Shown piece by piece: positions 43,781-54,403 of a stretch of 61,418 nt of DNA (position 1 is its first letter; every line of letters starts with the position of its first letter). Under the pieces are notes generated by a model. It had not been told where the DNA came from. It did not search any database and was given only the letters and a program-made list of their open reading frames with translations. The position numbers and the translations under genes are program-made. The DNA is from Gammaproteobacteria bacterium (GTDB taxonomy: Bacteria > Pseudomonadota > Gammaproteobacteria > UBA6002), in assembly GCA_013697705.1 (NCBI GenBank), contig JACCWJ010000024.1, forward strand, positions 1 to 61,418, written 5' to 3'.

Positions 43781-44006
43781 GAGGTGGGTATCCTTTATTA
43801 GTTATAATTTTATTCTTCAAGGCTAATCATTATTTGAGCTCTGTCAATACCAAGATCCAATTTAAAGCAAAATATAAGCTATTTTAGTTATTTTTAACCT
43901 TCTGAAATTGCAGAAAAAGAGAAAAAAGAGAAAAAAGTGATTTTTGTTTCCTTATTGCTGATAAATTCATTTTTCTGGTAAACCCCATTAACTGTGATTT
44001 TCTTGG

Positions 44007-44990
44007 TTACTCTACAGCATTTAAAAAACCACCCTGAAAATAGGCGTTAATATTTTCTATAGTCGTTTGGCAAATGTTCTGAATTGATTCAGTGGTAAAA
44101 AATGCTTGATGTGGAGTTATTAAAACATTAGAAAGACTTTGTAAGGTCAAAAATTCCTCATCTTCAATAACTTGCTCCGAACAATTCTGAAAAAATAATC
44201 CTTTTTCTTTTTGATAAACGTCTAGACCAGCATATGCAATTTTACCATTCTTTAGATGCTCAATCAGTGATGTTGTATCAATTAACCCGCCCCTTCCAGT
44301 GTTAATTAACATTACAGAATCTTTCATTTTAGATATAGCTTGAGAATCAATTAGATGAAAGGTTTCTTGATTAAGGGGACAATGTAAGCTAATAATATCA
44401 GATTCATTTAATAAATTATCAAAGGATGTATACACTACTCCATATTGTTCACATTCTTTGTTTCTGACAGGATCATATGCCAGTAAATGAGCACCAAATC
44501 CATTCATAATTCTTGCAAAAACAGTACCAATATATCCTGTTCCTACAATACCTATTGTCTTTTTATGAATATTGAATCCTAATAAAGAATCAAGCAAAAA
44601 ATTATGTTTTAAGCCATTCGTATAAGCTTTGATTATCTTTCTACTCAAAACTAATATTAAAGTTACTGCAAACTCTGCCACGGATTGAGGGGAATATTTG
44701 GGTACTCTCATCACGGTGATATTGTGGTCTTTAGCTGCTGATAGATCTATATGATCATATCCTGATGAACGTAGAGTTATAAACTTAATACCAATTTCTG
44801 CCAACCTATCAACTACCTTTTTAGAAAGATCATCTGTAACAAAGCAACAACAACCTATACAATCCTGAGCTAGATCAGTTGTCTCCAAAGAAAGATTTTT
44901 TTCAACAAAAATTAAATCATAATTATATGTATTATATTTTTTTAAATGTTCACGTTCATATTCTTTGGTGCTGTAAATAACTATTTGCAT
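44007..44990 (-). CDS. ldhA: D-lactate dehydrogenase, D-2-hydroxyacid dehydrogenase family
   Basis: 327 residues from ATG 44990, chosen because GAAGGA lies nine bases upstream; longer forms overlap the antiporter gene. NAD-binding motif IGIVGTGYIGTVFARIM, catalytic Arg in INTGRGGLID, Glu in the GLDVYQKEKGLFF region and His in LITPHQAFFT are visible. The YQKEKGLFF signature is that of fermentative D-lactate dehydrogenases reducing pyruvate. It lies 22 bp downstream of the antiporter gene and is probably co-transcribed with it. Confidence 0.88.
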   Translation of the reverse strand: MQIVIYSTKEYEREHLKKYNTYNYDLIFVEKNLSLETTDLAQDCIGCCCFVTDDLSKKVVDRLAEIGIKFITLRSSGYDHIDLSAAKDHNITVMRVPKYSPQSVAEFAVTLILVLSRKIIKAYTNGLKHNFLLDSLLGFNIHKKTIGIVGTGYIGTVFARIMNGFGAHLLAYDPVRNKECEQYGVVYTSFDNLLNESDIISLHCPLNQETFHLIDSQAISKMKDSVMLINTGRGGLIDTTSLIEHLKNGKIAYAGLDVYQKEKGLFFQNCSEQVIEDEEFLTLQSLSNVLITPHQAFFTTESIQNICQTTIENINAYFQGGFLNAVE

Positions 44991-45012
44991 GTGGTGCATT
45001 CCTTCATAGGTC

Positions 45013-46989
45013 TCAAAAAACATTGCCTTCAATCAGATATTGTTCAACCTCTTCAAGATTAACTTGTAATCCATAAAGTCGTAAAGTATCTCCAACTTGT
45101 AGTCGAGTAGCCGATGAGAAATGAAAATCCTCAATTCCTTCGTGATTGATTGAGGCCAACAAAATCCCTTTTTTATCGAAGGCTAACTCTTTAATTGTCA
45201 GGCCAATTGCATAAGCATTTTCGGGTAAAGTGATAAATCTCTTTTGAAAATCACCCACCTCAGCAACTGTGCTTTCTGAACCTGAAATAATTTCGTGAAG
45301 CAACTGATATCGATTTTTACGAATTTGGTTTATCTCCTGCCAAATGTGTTGTACAGGCACTTGTAAAGTTGCTAACAAATGAGAAGCCAATGTTAAGCAA
45401 ATTTCAAGACTGGCAGGTATGACTTCTGTAGCACCATAATCTTGCAGTTTTTCAAGTTCTGAATCATCTAGTGCCCGCACAAAAATAGGAATGGTTTTAT
45501 GATGCATTCGGACTTGTTGCAATATCTTAAGATTGGCAGATATCTGTTCAAATGTGATTACCAAAGCATGTGCATTTTGTATTCTGCATGTTTGCAAAAT
45601 TTCATAAAGCGATGCATCGCCATAAATGACGGGATATCCTAACGACTTTGCCTTTTGAACAAGATTTAAGTCAAAATCTATGGCGAGATAGGGAATATTT
45701 TCATTTTCCAATATCCTTGCTAAACCCTGACCAACACGGCCATAGCCACACAGAATGACATGTTTTTCCTGATCGACAAGAACTTGCACTGGTTTTGCCT
45801 TAGATTTATCTATTTTCTCTAGAGAAATCTTTCGCAAAACAATTTCTGCGATTTTTTCATTATATTTAAGAATGAAAGGTGCTAATGCCATACTAAATAA
45901 CAATGCGCCTAATACAACTTGACCATATAATGATGGCAACAAGTGATAAGTCAATGCCAGTGCCAATAGTGCAAAACCAAATTCGCCGCCTTGTGCTAAT
46001 ACTAAACCCGTCCGTAATGCTTCCTTTGCGTTTCTTCCTGCCATCAATGACAACAGAAATATTAAAGCCGTTTTGAAAATTAGCAACGCTACCAGTAGCA
46101 AAAATGCCCAACTCCAAGTAATGGGTATCTCTCGAACATTAAAAAGCATACCAATAGAAATAAAAAACAAACCCATTAAAATATCACGAAATGGCCTAAT
46201 GACTGCTTCTAACTGATGTCTTAATTCTGTTTCAGCGAGAATCATTCCTGCTAAAAACGCTCCTAAAGCCAATGAAAGGCCCATTTGTTGAGTTATCCAT
46301 GCAGTACTCAAGGTAATGAGTAAAGCCGTTAAGGTAAAGAGTTCCAAGGAATGTGACCCAACAACTTCCCTAAATAAGGGTCTCATTATCCAACGTCCAA
46401 TAACCAGTATGGCTAGAATAGCCACAAATGATTTAGCAATGACACTCCATAAAAGTATCAGTATAGGTTGGTCTGGAATTGCTAAACTGTAAATAAGAAT
46501 AAAAAAAGGTATAGCGGCCAGGTCTTGAAACAATAAAATTGCGACAGAATGATTACCATGTAATGTATCCAGTTCTAACTGGTCAATTAATTGTTTTAAT
46601 ACAATGGCAGTTGAAGACATACTGACAATAGCACCCACGATAATTGCTTCTTGAAAAGTCATCCCTAGCCACATTGCAATAATGGTCGTAATTGCAGTAG
46701 TCAATATGACCTGTATACTGCCTAAACTTAATACTTGGCTTTTCATTTTTCGCAAGCGGGTGTAGGAGAACTCTAATCCCACCGTGAACATTAAAAACAT
46801 CACACCAAAATCTGCTAGCTGGCTAATATTTTTAACATCTCGAATCCAACCAAAGGCATGCGGACCAACCAAACTGCCAACGAATAAGTAACCAAAAATA
46901 GGAGGTAATTTAGCGCGACGAAATAGAACGAGTATTGCAACAACAAGAAACAGGATAATAATAATGCTATTGAAAATACTTAAATTCAT
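45013..46989 (-). CDS. KefB/KefC-type cation:proton antiporter with RCK domains (CPA2)
   Basis: 658 residues. About 12 membrane helices (1-380) with CPA2 features (ADFGVMFLMFTVGLEFSY, GAIVSMSSTAIVLKQL, LLFQDLAAIPFF), then a TrkA-N/RCK nucleotide-binding domain VILCGYGRVGQGLARIL (about 410 onward) and a TrkA-C domain at the end (RLQVGDTLRLYGLQ). It exchanges K+ (or Na+) for H+ across the inner membrane. Neighbouring ldhA and the decayed nhaA suggest a pH-homeostasis role (inference). Confidence 0.9.
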   Translation of the reverse strand: MNLSIFNSIIIILFLVVAILVLFRRAKLPPIFGYLFVGSLVGPHAFGWIRDVKNISQLADFGVMFLMFTVGLEFSYTRLRKMKSQVLSLGSIQVILTTAITTIIAMWLGMTFQEAIIVGAIVSMSSTAIVLKQLIDQLELDTLHGNHSVAILLFQDLAAIPFFILIYSLAIPDQPILILLWSVIAKSFVAILAILVIGRWIMRPLFREVVGSHSLELFTLTALLITLSTAWITQQMGLSLALGAFLAGMILAETELRHQLEAVIRPFRDILMGLFFISIGMLFNVREIPITWSWAFLLLVALLIFKTALIFLLSLMAGRNAKEALRTGLVLAQGGEFGFALLALALTYHLLPSLYGQVVLGALLFSMALAPFILKYNEKIAEIVLRKISLEKIDKSKAKPVQVLVDQEKHVILCGYGRVGQGLARILENENIPYLAIDFDLNLVQKAKSLGYPVIYGDASLYEILQTCRIQNAHALVITFEQISANLKILQQVRMHHKTIPIFVRALDDSELEKLQDYGATEVIPASLEICLTLASHLLATLQVPVQHIWQEINQIRKNRYQLLHEIISGSESTVAEVGDFQKRFITLPENAYAIGLTIKELAFDKKGILLASINHEGIEDFHFSSATRLQVGDTLRLYGLQVNLEEVEQYLIEGNVF

Positions 46990-47032
46990 ATAATTATTTC
47001 ATTACTCATCAAATCGTTTAACAGAAATTATT

Positions 47033-47152
47033 TTAAAAGTTCCAAAAATTTTTAGGCGACTCTTTAGCAAATAGTTCTTTATGTAATTGACGTTTAAATT
47101 CTTGCATCTGAGGAGTTTCATTAGGATTTTTAAATGCGTCTTGATCGCGCCC
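47033..47152 (-). pseudogene. C-terminal fragment of an ABM-fold protein
   Basis: The minus strand reads NETPQMQEFKRQLHKELF, then AKESPKNFWNF before a TAA at 47033. This matches the end of the intact ABM protein at 55810-56109 (NQTPHMQAFKHELHKKLF..ESAKTYWNLL). Only about 38 codons remain. Confidence 0.7.
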
Positions 47153-47283
47153 TAAGCAATATATAAAGATTATATACCCAAATATCAAGTGGTATTTTTC
47201 GTTTAAACGAATTTTGTTTTCTTTTCATTTTTAAGATCCCTTCACATAGCGTTTCCATTTTTAACTCTGTTATATCGGGTTTG

Positions 47284-47560
47284 TTATACGCCTTCATTTT
47301 CATCTTCTGTTTCAGGCACAAACACACCAGCTTGCATTTGCCTCATTCTTGCATAAATGCCCAACCTTTTGCCAAAAGTGTCTCATGGGTACCGTCTTCA
47401 ATGATTTCTCAGTTATAGAATCTAATGCTGAAGTTGCTTCATCTAAAATCCAAACCGGCGAATTTTTTAGTATGGCTCTGGCAATTGCTATACGTGGCGT
47501 TGGCCAGTATGGGTGGATTTGGGCTATTAGGCAATTGAAGCGATGCCTAAGATTCACTCA
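47284..47560 (-). pseudogene. ABC exporter ATP-binding domain, C-terminal remnant
   Basis: [20 protein letters not shown] then [11 protein letters not shown] is the Walker B and D-loop of MsbA-type exporters. Beyond it the reading frame shifts: [18 protein letters not shown] and, in another frame, [20 protein letters not shown] continue the usual tail up to TAA 47284. The upstream four-fifths of the gene is missing. Confidence 0.75.
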
Positions 47561-47623
47561 TAATTTTATTGCGATGATTCTATCTATCGATATATGATTC
47601 AAAATCAAAATAATAGGAACTTT

Positions 47624-47932
47624 ATGATGGCTCCAAAAAATAGACCGCCCATACATCCGGGAGAAATTTTACTCAAGGAATTTTTGGAACCTCTTGGGCT
47701 ATCACAAAAACAATTTGCCGAACATTTAGGGTGGACATATCCCCGTCTCAATGAAATCGTTAATATGCATCGTGGGGTTACAGCAGACTCCGCCTTAGCA
47801 TTCTCGGAAGCTTTCGGAATGGAACCTGAATTTTGGCTAAATCTTCAATGTAATTGGGATTTATGGCACGCCAGGAAAACCCATTTGCCAATAAAAGCAC
47901 TGCAACAGATCAAAGAAAAAAGAAATAGATAA
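47624..47932 (+). CDS. higA: HigA-family antitoxin-type regulator, without adjacent toxin
   Basis: 102 residues from ATG 47624 (AGGAAC nine bases before). PPIHPGEILLKEFLEPLGLS then QKQFAEHLGWTYPRLNEIVN is a textbook HigA/VapI helix-turn-helix, with the C-terminal ALAFSEAFGMEPEFWLNLQ block. HigB normally precedes higA, but the upstream DNA is the ABC exporter remnant, so the gene is an orphan or acts as a stand-alone regulator. Confidence 0.85.
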   Translation: MMAPKNRPPIHPGEILLKEFLEPLGLSQKQFAEHLGWTYPRLNEIVNMHRGVTADSALAFSEAFGMEPEFWLNLQCNWDLWHARKTHLPIKALQQIKEKRNR

Positions 47933-48245
47933 TAAATTAATTTACCTCGTATACCGGTATATGATATAAAATATTCCTGAGATGAGGCGCTGGATTATAA
48001 TTGATTTTCAATTATGCTATGCAATTTATTTGATATCCTCCTTATCATTTCATTGTAGCTAAGTATCAGAGATTGAACGCCCGGATGAGATTTTGTCAGT
48101 TTTGTTATTGGGCACGTCGAACGCGCCTTATTCTCAGCAATTTTGGTAAAATGCCTAGCATGCAAGGGTGATTAGCCTCGATAATGTCACAGTTTCTGAT
48201 TTGCCAAAAGATTTTGACAATCCCATCATCGTGAGAGGTTCTAGA

Positions 48246-49811
48246 ATGTCTAAAATGATTTCTCAAACAGATAATAAAAAAACTGTGCATCGCAATTTAC
48301 CCGCAAAAGCATTATTAAATATTGCATTGGCTCGCGGAGAAGGAAAGCTAGCCCAAAATGGTGCGCTTTCAGTTACCACAGGACTTCGTACGGGACGCTC
48401 GCCACAAGATCGTTTTATTGTTCAAGATGAAGTCACAACAAATGAAGTCGATTGGGGAGCAATTAATCAATCTATTTCGACAGAATGCTTCGAAAGATTA
48501 TGGCAACGTACACAAGAATATTTTAAAAAAAATACACATTTTATTTCTTATTTAGCTGTAGGGTCTGATGAAAATTATCAAATGCCTGTGACTGTCATCA
48601 CAGATTTAGCGTGGCACCAGTTATTTTGTTACAACGCATTTATACGAACTTTTAAAACAGAAGATTCCGCTAAAACTTGGACACTTCTTAACGCTGCCCA
48701 ACTTAAAACTGATCCTGAAAGAGACGGAGTTAAAAGTGATGCAGCATTGCTTATTGATTTTAAAAAACGAAGAATTTTGCTCTGTGGCTTACATTATGCG
48801 GGTGAAATGAAAAAAGCGATGTTTGCTGTAATGAATTTCTTACTTCCTCCCCAAGGTATTTTACCTATGCACTGTGCGGCAAATGTGGGTCATGATGGAG
48901 ATGCCGCATTATTTTTTGGTCTTTCTGGAACAGGCAAAACAACCCTATCAGCTGATCCTGATCGCTATTTAATTGGTGATGATGAACATGGCTGGGGAGA
49001 TAATGGTGTATTTAACTTTGAGGGTGGCTGTTACGCAAAATGTATCAATCTTTCCGCTGAACGCGAACCGCTGATCTGGCAAGCGATCCGAGATGGCGCG
49101 ATTATGGAAAATGTAGTATTAGACGAAACTACTTTAGCGCCTCGTTATGACGATAGTAGTCTTACACAAAATAGCCGCGCCGCTTATCCTCTTGAACATA
49201 TTGAGCGAAGAATGAAGCAAAATCGTGGCGGACAACCCACGGCCATCATTTTTTTAACGTGTGATCTTTATGGTGTTTTACCACCTGTTGCAAAACTCAG
49301 CAAAGAACAAGCTGCATATTATTTTCTAAGCGGTTATACAGCACTGGTTGGAAGTACAGAAGTAGGCCAAGGCAGCGGAATAAAACAAACATTCAGCACA
49401 TGTTTCGGTGCTCCATTTTTCCCGCGGTCACCCGATGTGTATGCTAATTTGTTGATACATCACATCGAACGAACTAACTGCCCAGTTTATCTTGTCAATA
49501 CAGGCTGGACAGGTGGAGCATATGGTGAAGGCGGAAAACGTTTTGATATTCCGACGACACGCACCATTATTAACGCTATTCTGAATCAAAAATTGGAGCA
49601 GGCGACTTATGAAGTAATGCCTGAATTTAAACTCGCGATTCCGACTTCTATCAAAGAAGTCGATCAAAAACTACTAAATCCTATCAATGCTTGGCGGAGT
49701 ACAGCAGACTACAATGGACACGCTAAAAAATTGACAGAAGCATTTATTGCTAATTTTAAGAAGTTTAAGGTCTCACCTGAAATCATGGCCGCAGGTCCTG
49801 AGTTGACTTAA
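48246..49811 (+). CDS. pckA: Phosphoenolpyruvate carboxykinase (ATP)
   Basis: 521 residues from ATG 48246, preceded by AGAGG seven bases upstream; the open frame begins 26 codons earlier but those do not look like PckA. It converts oxaloacetate and ATP to PEP, the first committed step of gluconeogenesis. Visible motifs: [11 protein letters not shown] for substrate binding, the P-loop [14 protein letters not shown], the metal motif IGDDEHGW, and [13 protein letters not shown]. Length agrees with the ~540-residue family. Single gene, same direction as sulP. Confidence 0.96.
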   Translation: MSKMISQTDNKKTVHRNLPAKALLNIALARGEGKLAQNGALSVTTGLRTGRSPQDRFIVQDEVTTNEVDWGAINQSISTECFERLWQRTQEYFKKNTHFISYLAVGSDENYQMPVTVITDLAWHQLFCYNAFIRTFKTEDSAKTWTLLNAAQLKTDPERDGVKSDAALLIDFKKRRILLCGLHYAGEMKKAMFAVMNFLLPPQGILPMHCAANVGHDGDAALFFGLSGTGKTTLSADPDRYLIGDDEHGWGDNGVFNFEGGCYAKCINLSAEREPLIWQAIRDGAIMENVVLDETTLAPRYDDSSLTQNSRAAYPLEHIERRMKQNRGGQPTAIIFLTCDLYGVLPPVAKLSKEQAAYYFLSGYTALVGSTEVGQGSGIKQTFSTCFGAPFFPRSPDVYANLLIHHIERTNCPVYLVNTGWTGGAYGEGGKRFDIPTTRTIINAILNQKLEQATYEVMPEFKLAIPTSIKEVDQKLLNPINAWRSTADYNGHAKKLTEAFIANFKKFKVSPEIMAAGPELT

Positions 49812-49842
49812 GGTATGAACCTTGCAATGCATATGAGAAAAA

Positions 49843-51474
49843 ATGATAGTTATTATTGAAGCGTATCGTGCTGGATTACTAAAATTTAAAAATTGGTTAC
49901 CTAATATAGTAGCTGGTTTAATTGTTGGAATTGTTGCTTTGCCTTTGGCAATGGCTTTCGCTATTGCTTCTGGAGTGAAACCTGAACAGGGTTTATATAC
50001 CGCTATCATCTCAGCATTAATTGTAGGAATTTTTGGGGGTAGCCGTGTACAAATTGCAGGCCCTACGGGTGCATTTGTTGTTATTCTCGCTAGTATTACA
50101 GCTCAATATGGTGTTGATGGTTTACAGATAGCTACCTTATTTGCAGGATTTATCTTGCTGTTTATGGGCATTATAAAACTGGGAAGCGTAATTAAATTTA
50201 TCCCTGATCCTGTGATCGTGGGATTTACCAGTGGGATTGGTGTTATTATTTTTGTAGGAGAATGGAAGGATTTTTTTGGATTACCAACGCAGCTTCCTTT
50301 AAATGCACATTTTCATCTAAAATTATTAGCTTTAATTAAAGCATTACCCAATCTTGATTTGGCGACGACAGGCTTAGCTTGCTTAAGCTTATTTTTAGTA
50401 TGGATAACTCCAAAATTCTTAAGACGTATACCCGGACCTTTAATTGCTATGGCTGTTGCAACAGCGCTTCAGACTGTATTTCAATTTAAATCGGTTGCGA
50501 CCATTGGCAGCACCTTCGGGGGTATTTCACAAGTTCTGCCTCGCTTTCATTTGCCCACCATACAACTAACATCTGCTTTAAATTTAATTGGGCCCGCATT
50601 TACCATTGCACTCTTGGGCGCTATTGAATCGCTATTATCAGCTACTGCAGCTGATGGTATGACTAAGACACGTCACCATTCTAATCAAGAATTAATTGGA
50701 CAAGGCTTAGCAAATATTTTTTCACCCCTTTTTGGTGGATTTGCTGCAACCGGTGCAATTGCCCGAACTGCAACAAACATTCGAAATGGTGGTAATAGCC
50801 CCATTGCAGCCATCGTGCATTCTATTTTTTTAATTCTTGTTATTTTACTATTGTCGCCATTAGCAAAAGACATTCCACTTTGTACGCTGGCAGCAATTCT
50901 ATTTGTCGTTGCTTATAATATGAGTGATATTCCTCATTTTATCCATATGACCAAACACGCTCCTCGGTATGATCTACTCGTGTTATTTACAACTTTTTTG
51001 CTAACGATATTCACTAATCTAGTGGTTGCTGTGAATGTGGGTGTTATATTAGCTATGTTACTTTTCGTTCGCCGGATGAGTCAGTTTGTTACAGTTGAAA
51101 AACAAGACCATGAAATGTTGAATGGTAAATTAATAGAAAAAGGTTTGACTCTGCCAAAAGATACCCTTGTCTACACCATTCAAGGGCCTTTCTTTTTTGG
51201 GGTAGCTGAAAAAATAGAACATGCCCTTGCAGTAACTCATTCTGACCCAAAAAATATTATTTTTCGTCTGAAGAATGTTCCCTTTATGGATATAACGGGA
51301 CTACAGACATTTAGTGAAGTGATCGAACAGTTTCATAAAAGAGGAGTAACTGTTTATCTTTGTGAGGCAAATCCAAAAGTTACTCGAAAATTAGTTAAAA
51401 TAGGAATTACACGTTGGATTAGTGAGGGGCGTATATTTGAGACGCTTATAGAGATAGTTAGAAGTTTACATTAA
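49843..51474 (+). CDS. SulP-family anion transporter with STAS domain
   Basis: 543 residues. A transmembrane domain of the SLC26/SulP type begins LPNIVAGLIVGIVALPLAMA, with AIASGVKPEQGLYTAIIS and GPTGAFVVILASI. A cytoplasmic STAS domain occupies about the last 110 residues (IFRLKNVPFMDITGLQTFSE). Substrates in the family include sulfate, bicarbonate and dicarboxylates; proximity to pckA would fit bicarbonate or dicarboxylate, but this is only a guess. It starts 31 bp after pckA. Confidence 0.92.
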   Translation: MIVIIEAYRAGLLKFKNWLPNIVAGLIVGIVALPLAMAFAIASGVKPEQGLYTAIISALIVGIFGGSRVQIAGPTGAFVVILASITAQYGVDGLQIATLFAGFILLFMGIIKLGSVIKFIPDPVIVGFTSGIGVIIFVGEWKDFFGLPTQLPLNAHFHLKLLALIKALPNLDLATTGLACLSLFLVWITPKFLRRIPGPLIAMAVATALQTVFQFKSVATIGSTFGGISQVLPRFHLPTIQLTSALNLIGPAFTIALLGAIESLLSATAADGMTKTRHHSNQELIGQGLANIFSPLFGGFAATGAIARTATNIRNGGNSPIAAIVHSIFLILVILLLSPLAKDIPLCTLAAILFVVAYNMSDIPHFIHMTKHAPRYDLLVLFTTFLLTIFTNLVVAVNVGVILAMLLFVRRMSQFVTVEKQDHEMLNGKLIEKGLTLPKDTLVYTIQGPFFFGVAEKIEHALAVTHSDPKNIIFRLKNVPFMDITGLQTFSEVIEQFHKRGVTVYLCEANPKVTRKLVKIGITRWISEGRIFETLIEIVRSLH

Positions 51475-51547
51475 TTAAATATTTGCTTTTTTGAATTTTA
51501 AAAAAGAGCATATGTAGAATTAATTTGAAAAAAATAGGATTGAAACC

Positions 51548-51889
51548 ATGAACACATTACCAAAATGTCCGAAATGTAATTCTGAATTTACTTATAAAGA
51601 CGGCATATTTTTTGTTTGCCCAGAGTGTTTATATGAATGGGCCAATGACGAAGATGAAGAAGCCCCTGAAAATACCTTAATTATTAAAGATGCAAATGGT
51701 AACACACTTCAGGATGGTGACACGGTCACCGTCATAAAATATTTAAAAGTAAAGGGTTCCTCATTTACGGTCAAAGTAGGAACTAAAGTAAAAAATATCA
51801 GACTTGTTAAAGGAGACCATGATATTGATTGTAAAATTGATGGTATTGGTCCTATTAAGTTGAAATCTCAGTTTGTAAAAAAGGTTTAG
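51548..51889 (+). CDS. yjdM: Zinc-ribbon protein YjdM (PhnA)
   Basis: 113 residues, the standard size. The N-terminal zinc ribbon CPKCNSEF...[10 protein letters not shown] is followed by the PhnA C-terminal domain ([37 protein letters not shown]). Once called alkylphosphonate uptake protein, its biochemical function is not established. Monocistronic. Confidence 0.93.
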   Translation: MNTLPKCPKCNSEFTYKDGIFFVCPECLYEWANDEDEEAPENTLIIKDANGNTLQDGDTVTVIKYLKVKGSSFTVKVGTKVKNIRLVKGDHDIDCKIDGIGPIKLKSQFVKKV

Positions 51890-52012
51890 ATAGATGTGTT
51901 ATTGGGCTAACTCCGTGAATCAACAATAAAAGATAACTCAGATGAATTATGATAAAATATTATAGAACTAGGCAGGGAAGGATCAAAGGGACTTAAAAAT
52001 TGGATTATTCTT

Positions 52013-52894
52013 TCAGTTCAAGGTGGCTAAGACATGAACAATTAAACTACTCAAGTCAATAGCGTTTGTATTATGATCAATCGTATTACAAGTTATTATA
52101 GAACAACCGCTCTGCTTTAATGCTTCATAAGAATTTTTTGCGAATAACGCATGAATTCCTATACAAATAACCGATTTGACCTCTGATTTTTTTAGATGTT
52201 TTATAGCTTCAATCATTGTATTACCGGTTGATATAATGTCATCAATCAAAACTACCGTATGAAATCGGAATTCATGAATCTGTGGAATAGACACTTCCAC
52301 TTCTCTGTCTCCGCGTCTAATTTTCTGTAAAATTAAATAAGGAATGTTAGCACTGTCTGCAATACTTGAAACCCACTGTTTGCTTTCAGCATCAGGACCT
52401 ATAATAATTGGATTTTTTACATTGCCCTGTATCCATTTAACAATTTTTTCTTTTGCATGCAGAGTAAAAGTTGGCGTTGTATAAACTTCATCGAGATATT
52501 TGTATCGATGTAAATGAGGATCAATTGTCAGTAACCAATCAAAATTCTGTGATAATAAATCTGCAAAATATCGTGATGAAATACACTCACCCGTACTGAA
52601 ATTCTTATCCTGGCGCATATAGGCTAAATACGGCGCTATTAATCCAATTTTTTTTGCACCTAACTCTTTCACTGTTCTTGAAAAGAATAACAATGGTAAT
52701 ATTTTATTATTAGGATAGTTTAAACTCGTCATCACAATCACATCTCGGTTTTGCACATCAGAATTAATTTTTATAAATGTTTCACCATCAGGAAAGTCAC
52801 GCAAAACAGCATCTCCAATTTCTAGATTACAATTTTCGATTACTTTGTCGGATAACTGGGAAGGAGAAAATAATGAAAAAATAATGGCATTCAT
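52013..52894 (-). CDS. Ribose-phosphate pyrophosphokinase-like protein
   Basis: 293 residues, a little short for bacterial Prs (~315). The ATP site AYMRQDKNF, the metal site LTIDPHLHRY and the PRPP-binding loop VVLIDDIISTGNTM are present. It overlaps the thymidine phosphorylase gene by 4 bp. This three-gene set (phosphorylase, Prs paralogue, beta-CASP hydrolase) occurs as a unit in many proteobacteria; a nucleotide or ribose-phosphate salvage role is inferred. It is probably not the only prs of the cell. Confidence 0.88.
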   Translation of the reverse strand: MNAIIFSLFSPSQLSDKVIENCNLEIGDAVLRDFPDGETFIKINSDVQNRDVIVMTSLNYPNNKILPLLFFSRTVKELGAKKIGLIAPYLAYMRQDKNFSTGECISSRYFADLLSQNFDWLLTIDPHLHRYKYLDEVYTTPTFTLHAKEKIVKWIQGNVKNPIIIGPDAESKQWVSSIADSANIPYLILQKIRRGDREVEVSIPQIHEFRFHTVVLIDDIISTGNTMIEAIKHLKKSEVKSVICIGIHALFAKNSYEALKQSGCSIITCNTIDHNTNAIDLSSLIVHVLATLN

Positions 52895-54399
52895 TCCGCA
52901 TCCTCAAAGCATGAGATAATATCTTGTCTTTCTTGAATAAATGATAGCGCGTATCTAAGTTCACCCTTTGTTTCTGAATGTATAGTGAAAAGAGGATCAT
53001 CTTTGCTGACTTTATCTGTAAGGCGAATATGTAAATCTACGCCTGCAGATTTAGATTGGGGTGCGCCCGCTAATTTCGCAATTTTTGCTAATTTTCTATT
53101 ATCGATATTTTTGATTATGCCTGATTTGTATGAATGAATAGTATGAGTATAAACAGATTTGGGAATATCACGCATGCCACCTTGAGCCTCACATATCGCT
53201 TGAAATTTTTTCCATGCGAGTCCGCTATCAAGAATGTTTTTTGCAATTAATTCTCCTTGACCTAGTTCAACTGTTGGTGAAAATTCCAACACACTGCCTG
53301 CAAGCACTAAAGCACGTTCGCGTAGATCTTGAGGTGCGTCATCTTTTCCTTGCAATACAGACAATACATCACGTGCTTCTAAAGCTGGACCAACACCACG
53401 ACCAATAGGTTGAGAACCGTCTGTAAACACTACACGCACTTTCATGCCTAGTTTATTTCCTATTGTTTCTAAATATTGTTTTAAAACAGTCGCCGTTTTT
53501 AAACTTCGGACTTTTGCTGTATTACCAATAGGAATATCAATAACCACATGATTAGAACCTGCTGCAATTTTTTTTGATAATATAGAGGCTACGAGCTGAC
53601 CTTCACTATCCAAATCGAGCACTTTTTCAATTCGTATCAAAATATCATCAGCTGGACTCAATGCGACAGAACCACCCCAAATGATACAACCATTTTCTTT
53701 TTCAACTATTTTGCGCATGGTAGGAATGTCGATCTCGACTGGTGCAAATATTTCCATGGTATCAGCTGTACCGGCAGGTGAAGTGATGGCACGGGAAGAA
53801 GTCTTGGGTATAGTTAAACCAAATGCAGCCACAATAGGTACGACTATTAATGTCGTACGATTGCCAGGCACCCCACCCACACAATGTTTGTCAACAACAC
53901 ATTCAAAAGGCCATGTTAAACGCTCGCCTGTGTTAACCATCGCTTGGGTCAACTCAATAATTTCTGTAGTATTTAATCTATCTCCAGCACAAGCTGTTAA
54001 AAATGATGCAATTTGAATGTCTGATAAATCTCCAACCAATACATCGTTTATAATAGATTGGATCTGCCGAGGATAGAATTGATGATTATAGATTTTGGCG
54101 TGAATATAACTCAAAGAATCGAGTGGCTTTGGATGAGATAAAAATATCATATCATCAGGCGAAGCTCCTAAAAGGGTCCAAGCATTTTTCGATAAACTTG
54201 CTTCTTCTCTGCTTAAAAGTTCAGACTCAATCGTGTTTAAAGTAGCAATAATAATCTTGTCACCAAAAGTAATTTGAATTCGAGCTTGAGCTTCGAACCC
54301 TTCAGCACGGCAAATAGGACAATCTTGTCGCATATAAATAATATTTTCTTTATAGGTATCAATGCCAAGATATTTGAGGCGTAAAGAATATTGCCGCAT
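52891..54399 (-). CDS. Thymidine phosphorylase / AMP phosphorylase family protein
   Basis: 502 residues. An N-terminal beta domain (about 1-90) is characteristic of the longer AMP-phosphorylase-like branch, followed by the nucleoside phosphorylase core: VDKHCVGGVPGNRTTLIVVP, TSSRAITSPAGTADTMEIF and IGRGVGPALEARDVL. It cleaves nucleosides or nucleoside monophosphates with phosphate. It is translationally coupled to the PRPP synthetase-like gene, which fits ribose-phosphate salvage. Starts 4 bp after the beta-CASP gene ends. Confidence 0.88.
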   Translation of the reverse strand: MRQYSLRLKYLGIDTYKENIIYMRQDCPICRAEGFEAQARIQITFGDKIIIATLNTIESELLSREEASLSKNAWTLLGASPDDMIFLSHPKPLDSLSYIHAKIYNHQFYPRQIQSIINDVLVGDLSDIQIASFLTACAGDRLNTTEIIELTQAMVNTGERLTWPFECVVDKHCVGGVPGNRTTLIVVPIVAAFGLTIPKTSSRAITSPAGTADTMEIFAPVEIDIPTMRKIVEKENGCIIWGGSVALSPADDILIRIEKVLDLDSEGQLVASILSKKIAAGSNHVVIDIPIGNTAKVRSLKTATVLKQYLETIGNKLGMKVRVVFTDGSQPIGRGVGPALEARDVLSVLQGKDDAPQDLRERALVLAGSVLEFSPTVELGQGELIAKNILDSGLAWKKFQAICEAQGGMRDIPKSVYTHTIHSYKSGIIKNIDNRKLAKIAKLAGAPQSKSAGVDLHIRLTDKVSKDDPLFTIHSETKGELRYALSFIQERQDIISCFEDAE

Positions 54400-54403
54400 T
54401 TAA

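Noticed and set aside
47130-47327. 65-codon minus-strand ORF
   Set aside because: It overlaps the ends of the ABM and ABC exporter remnants out of frame and has no features of its own.
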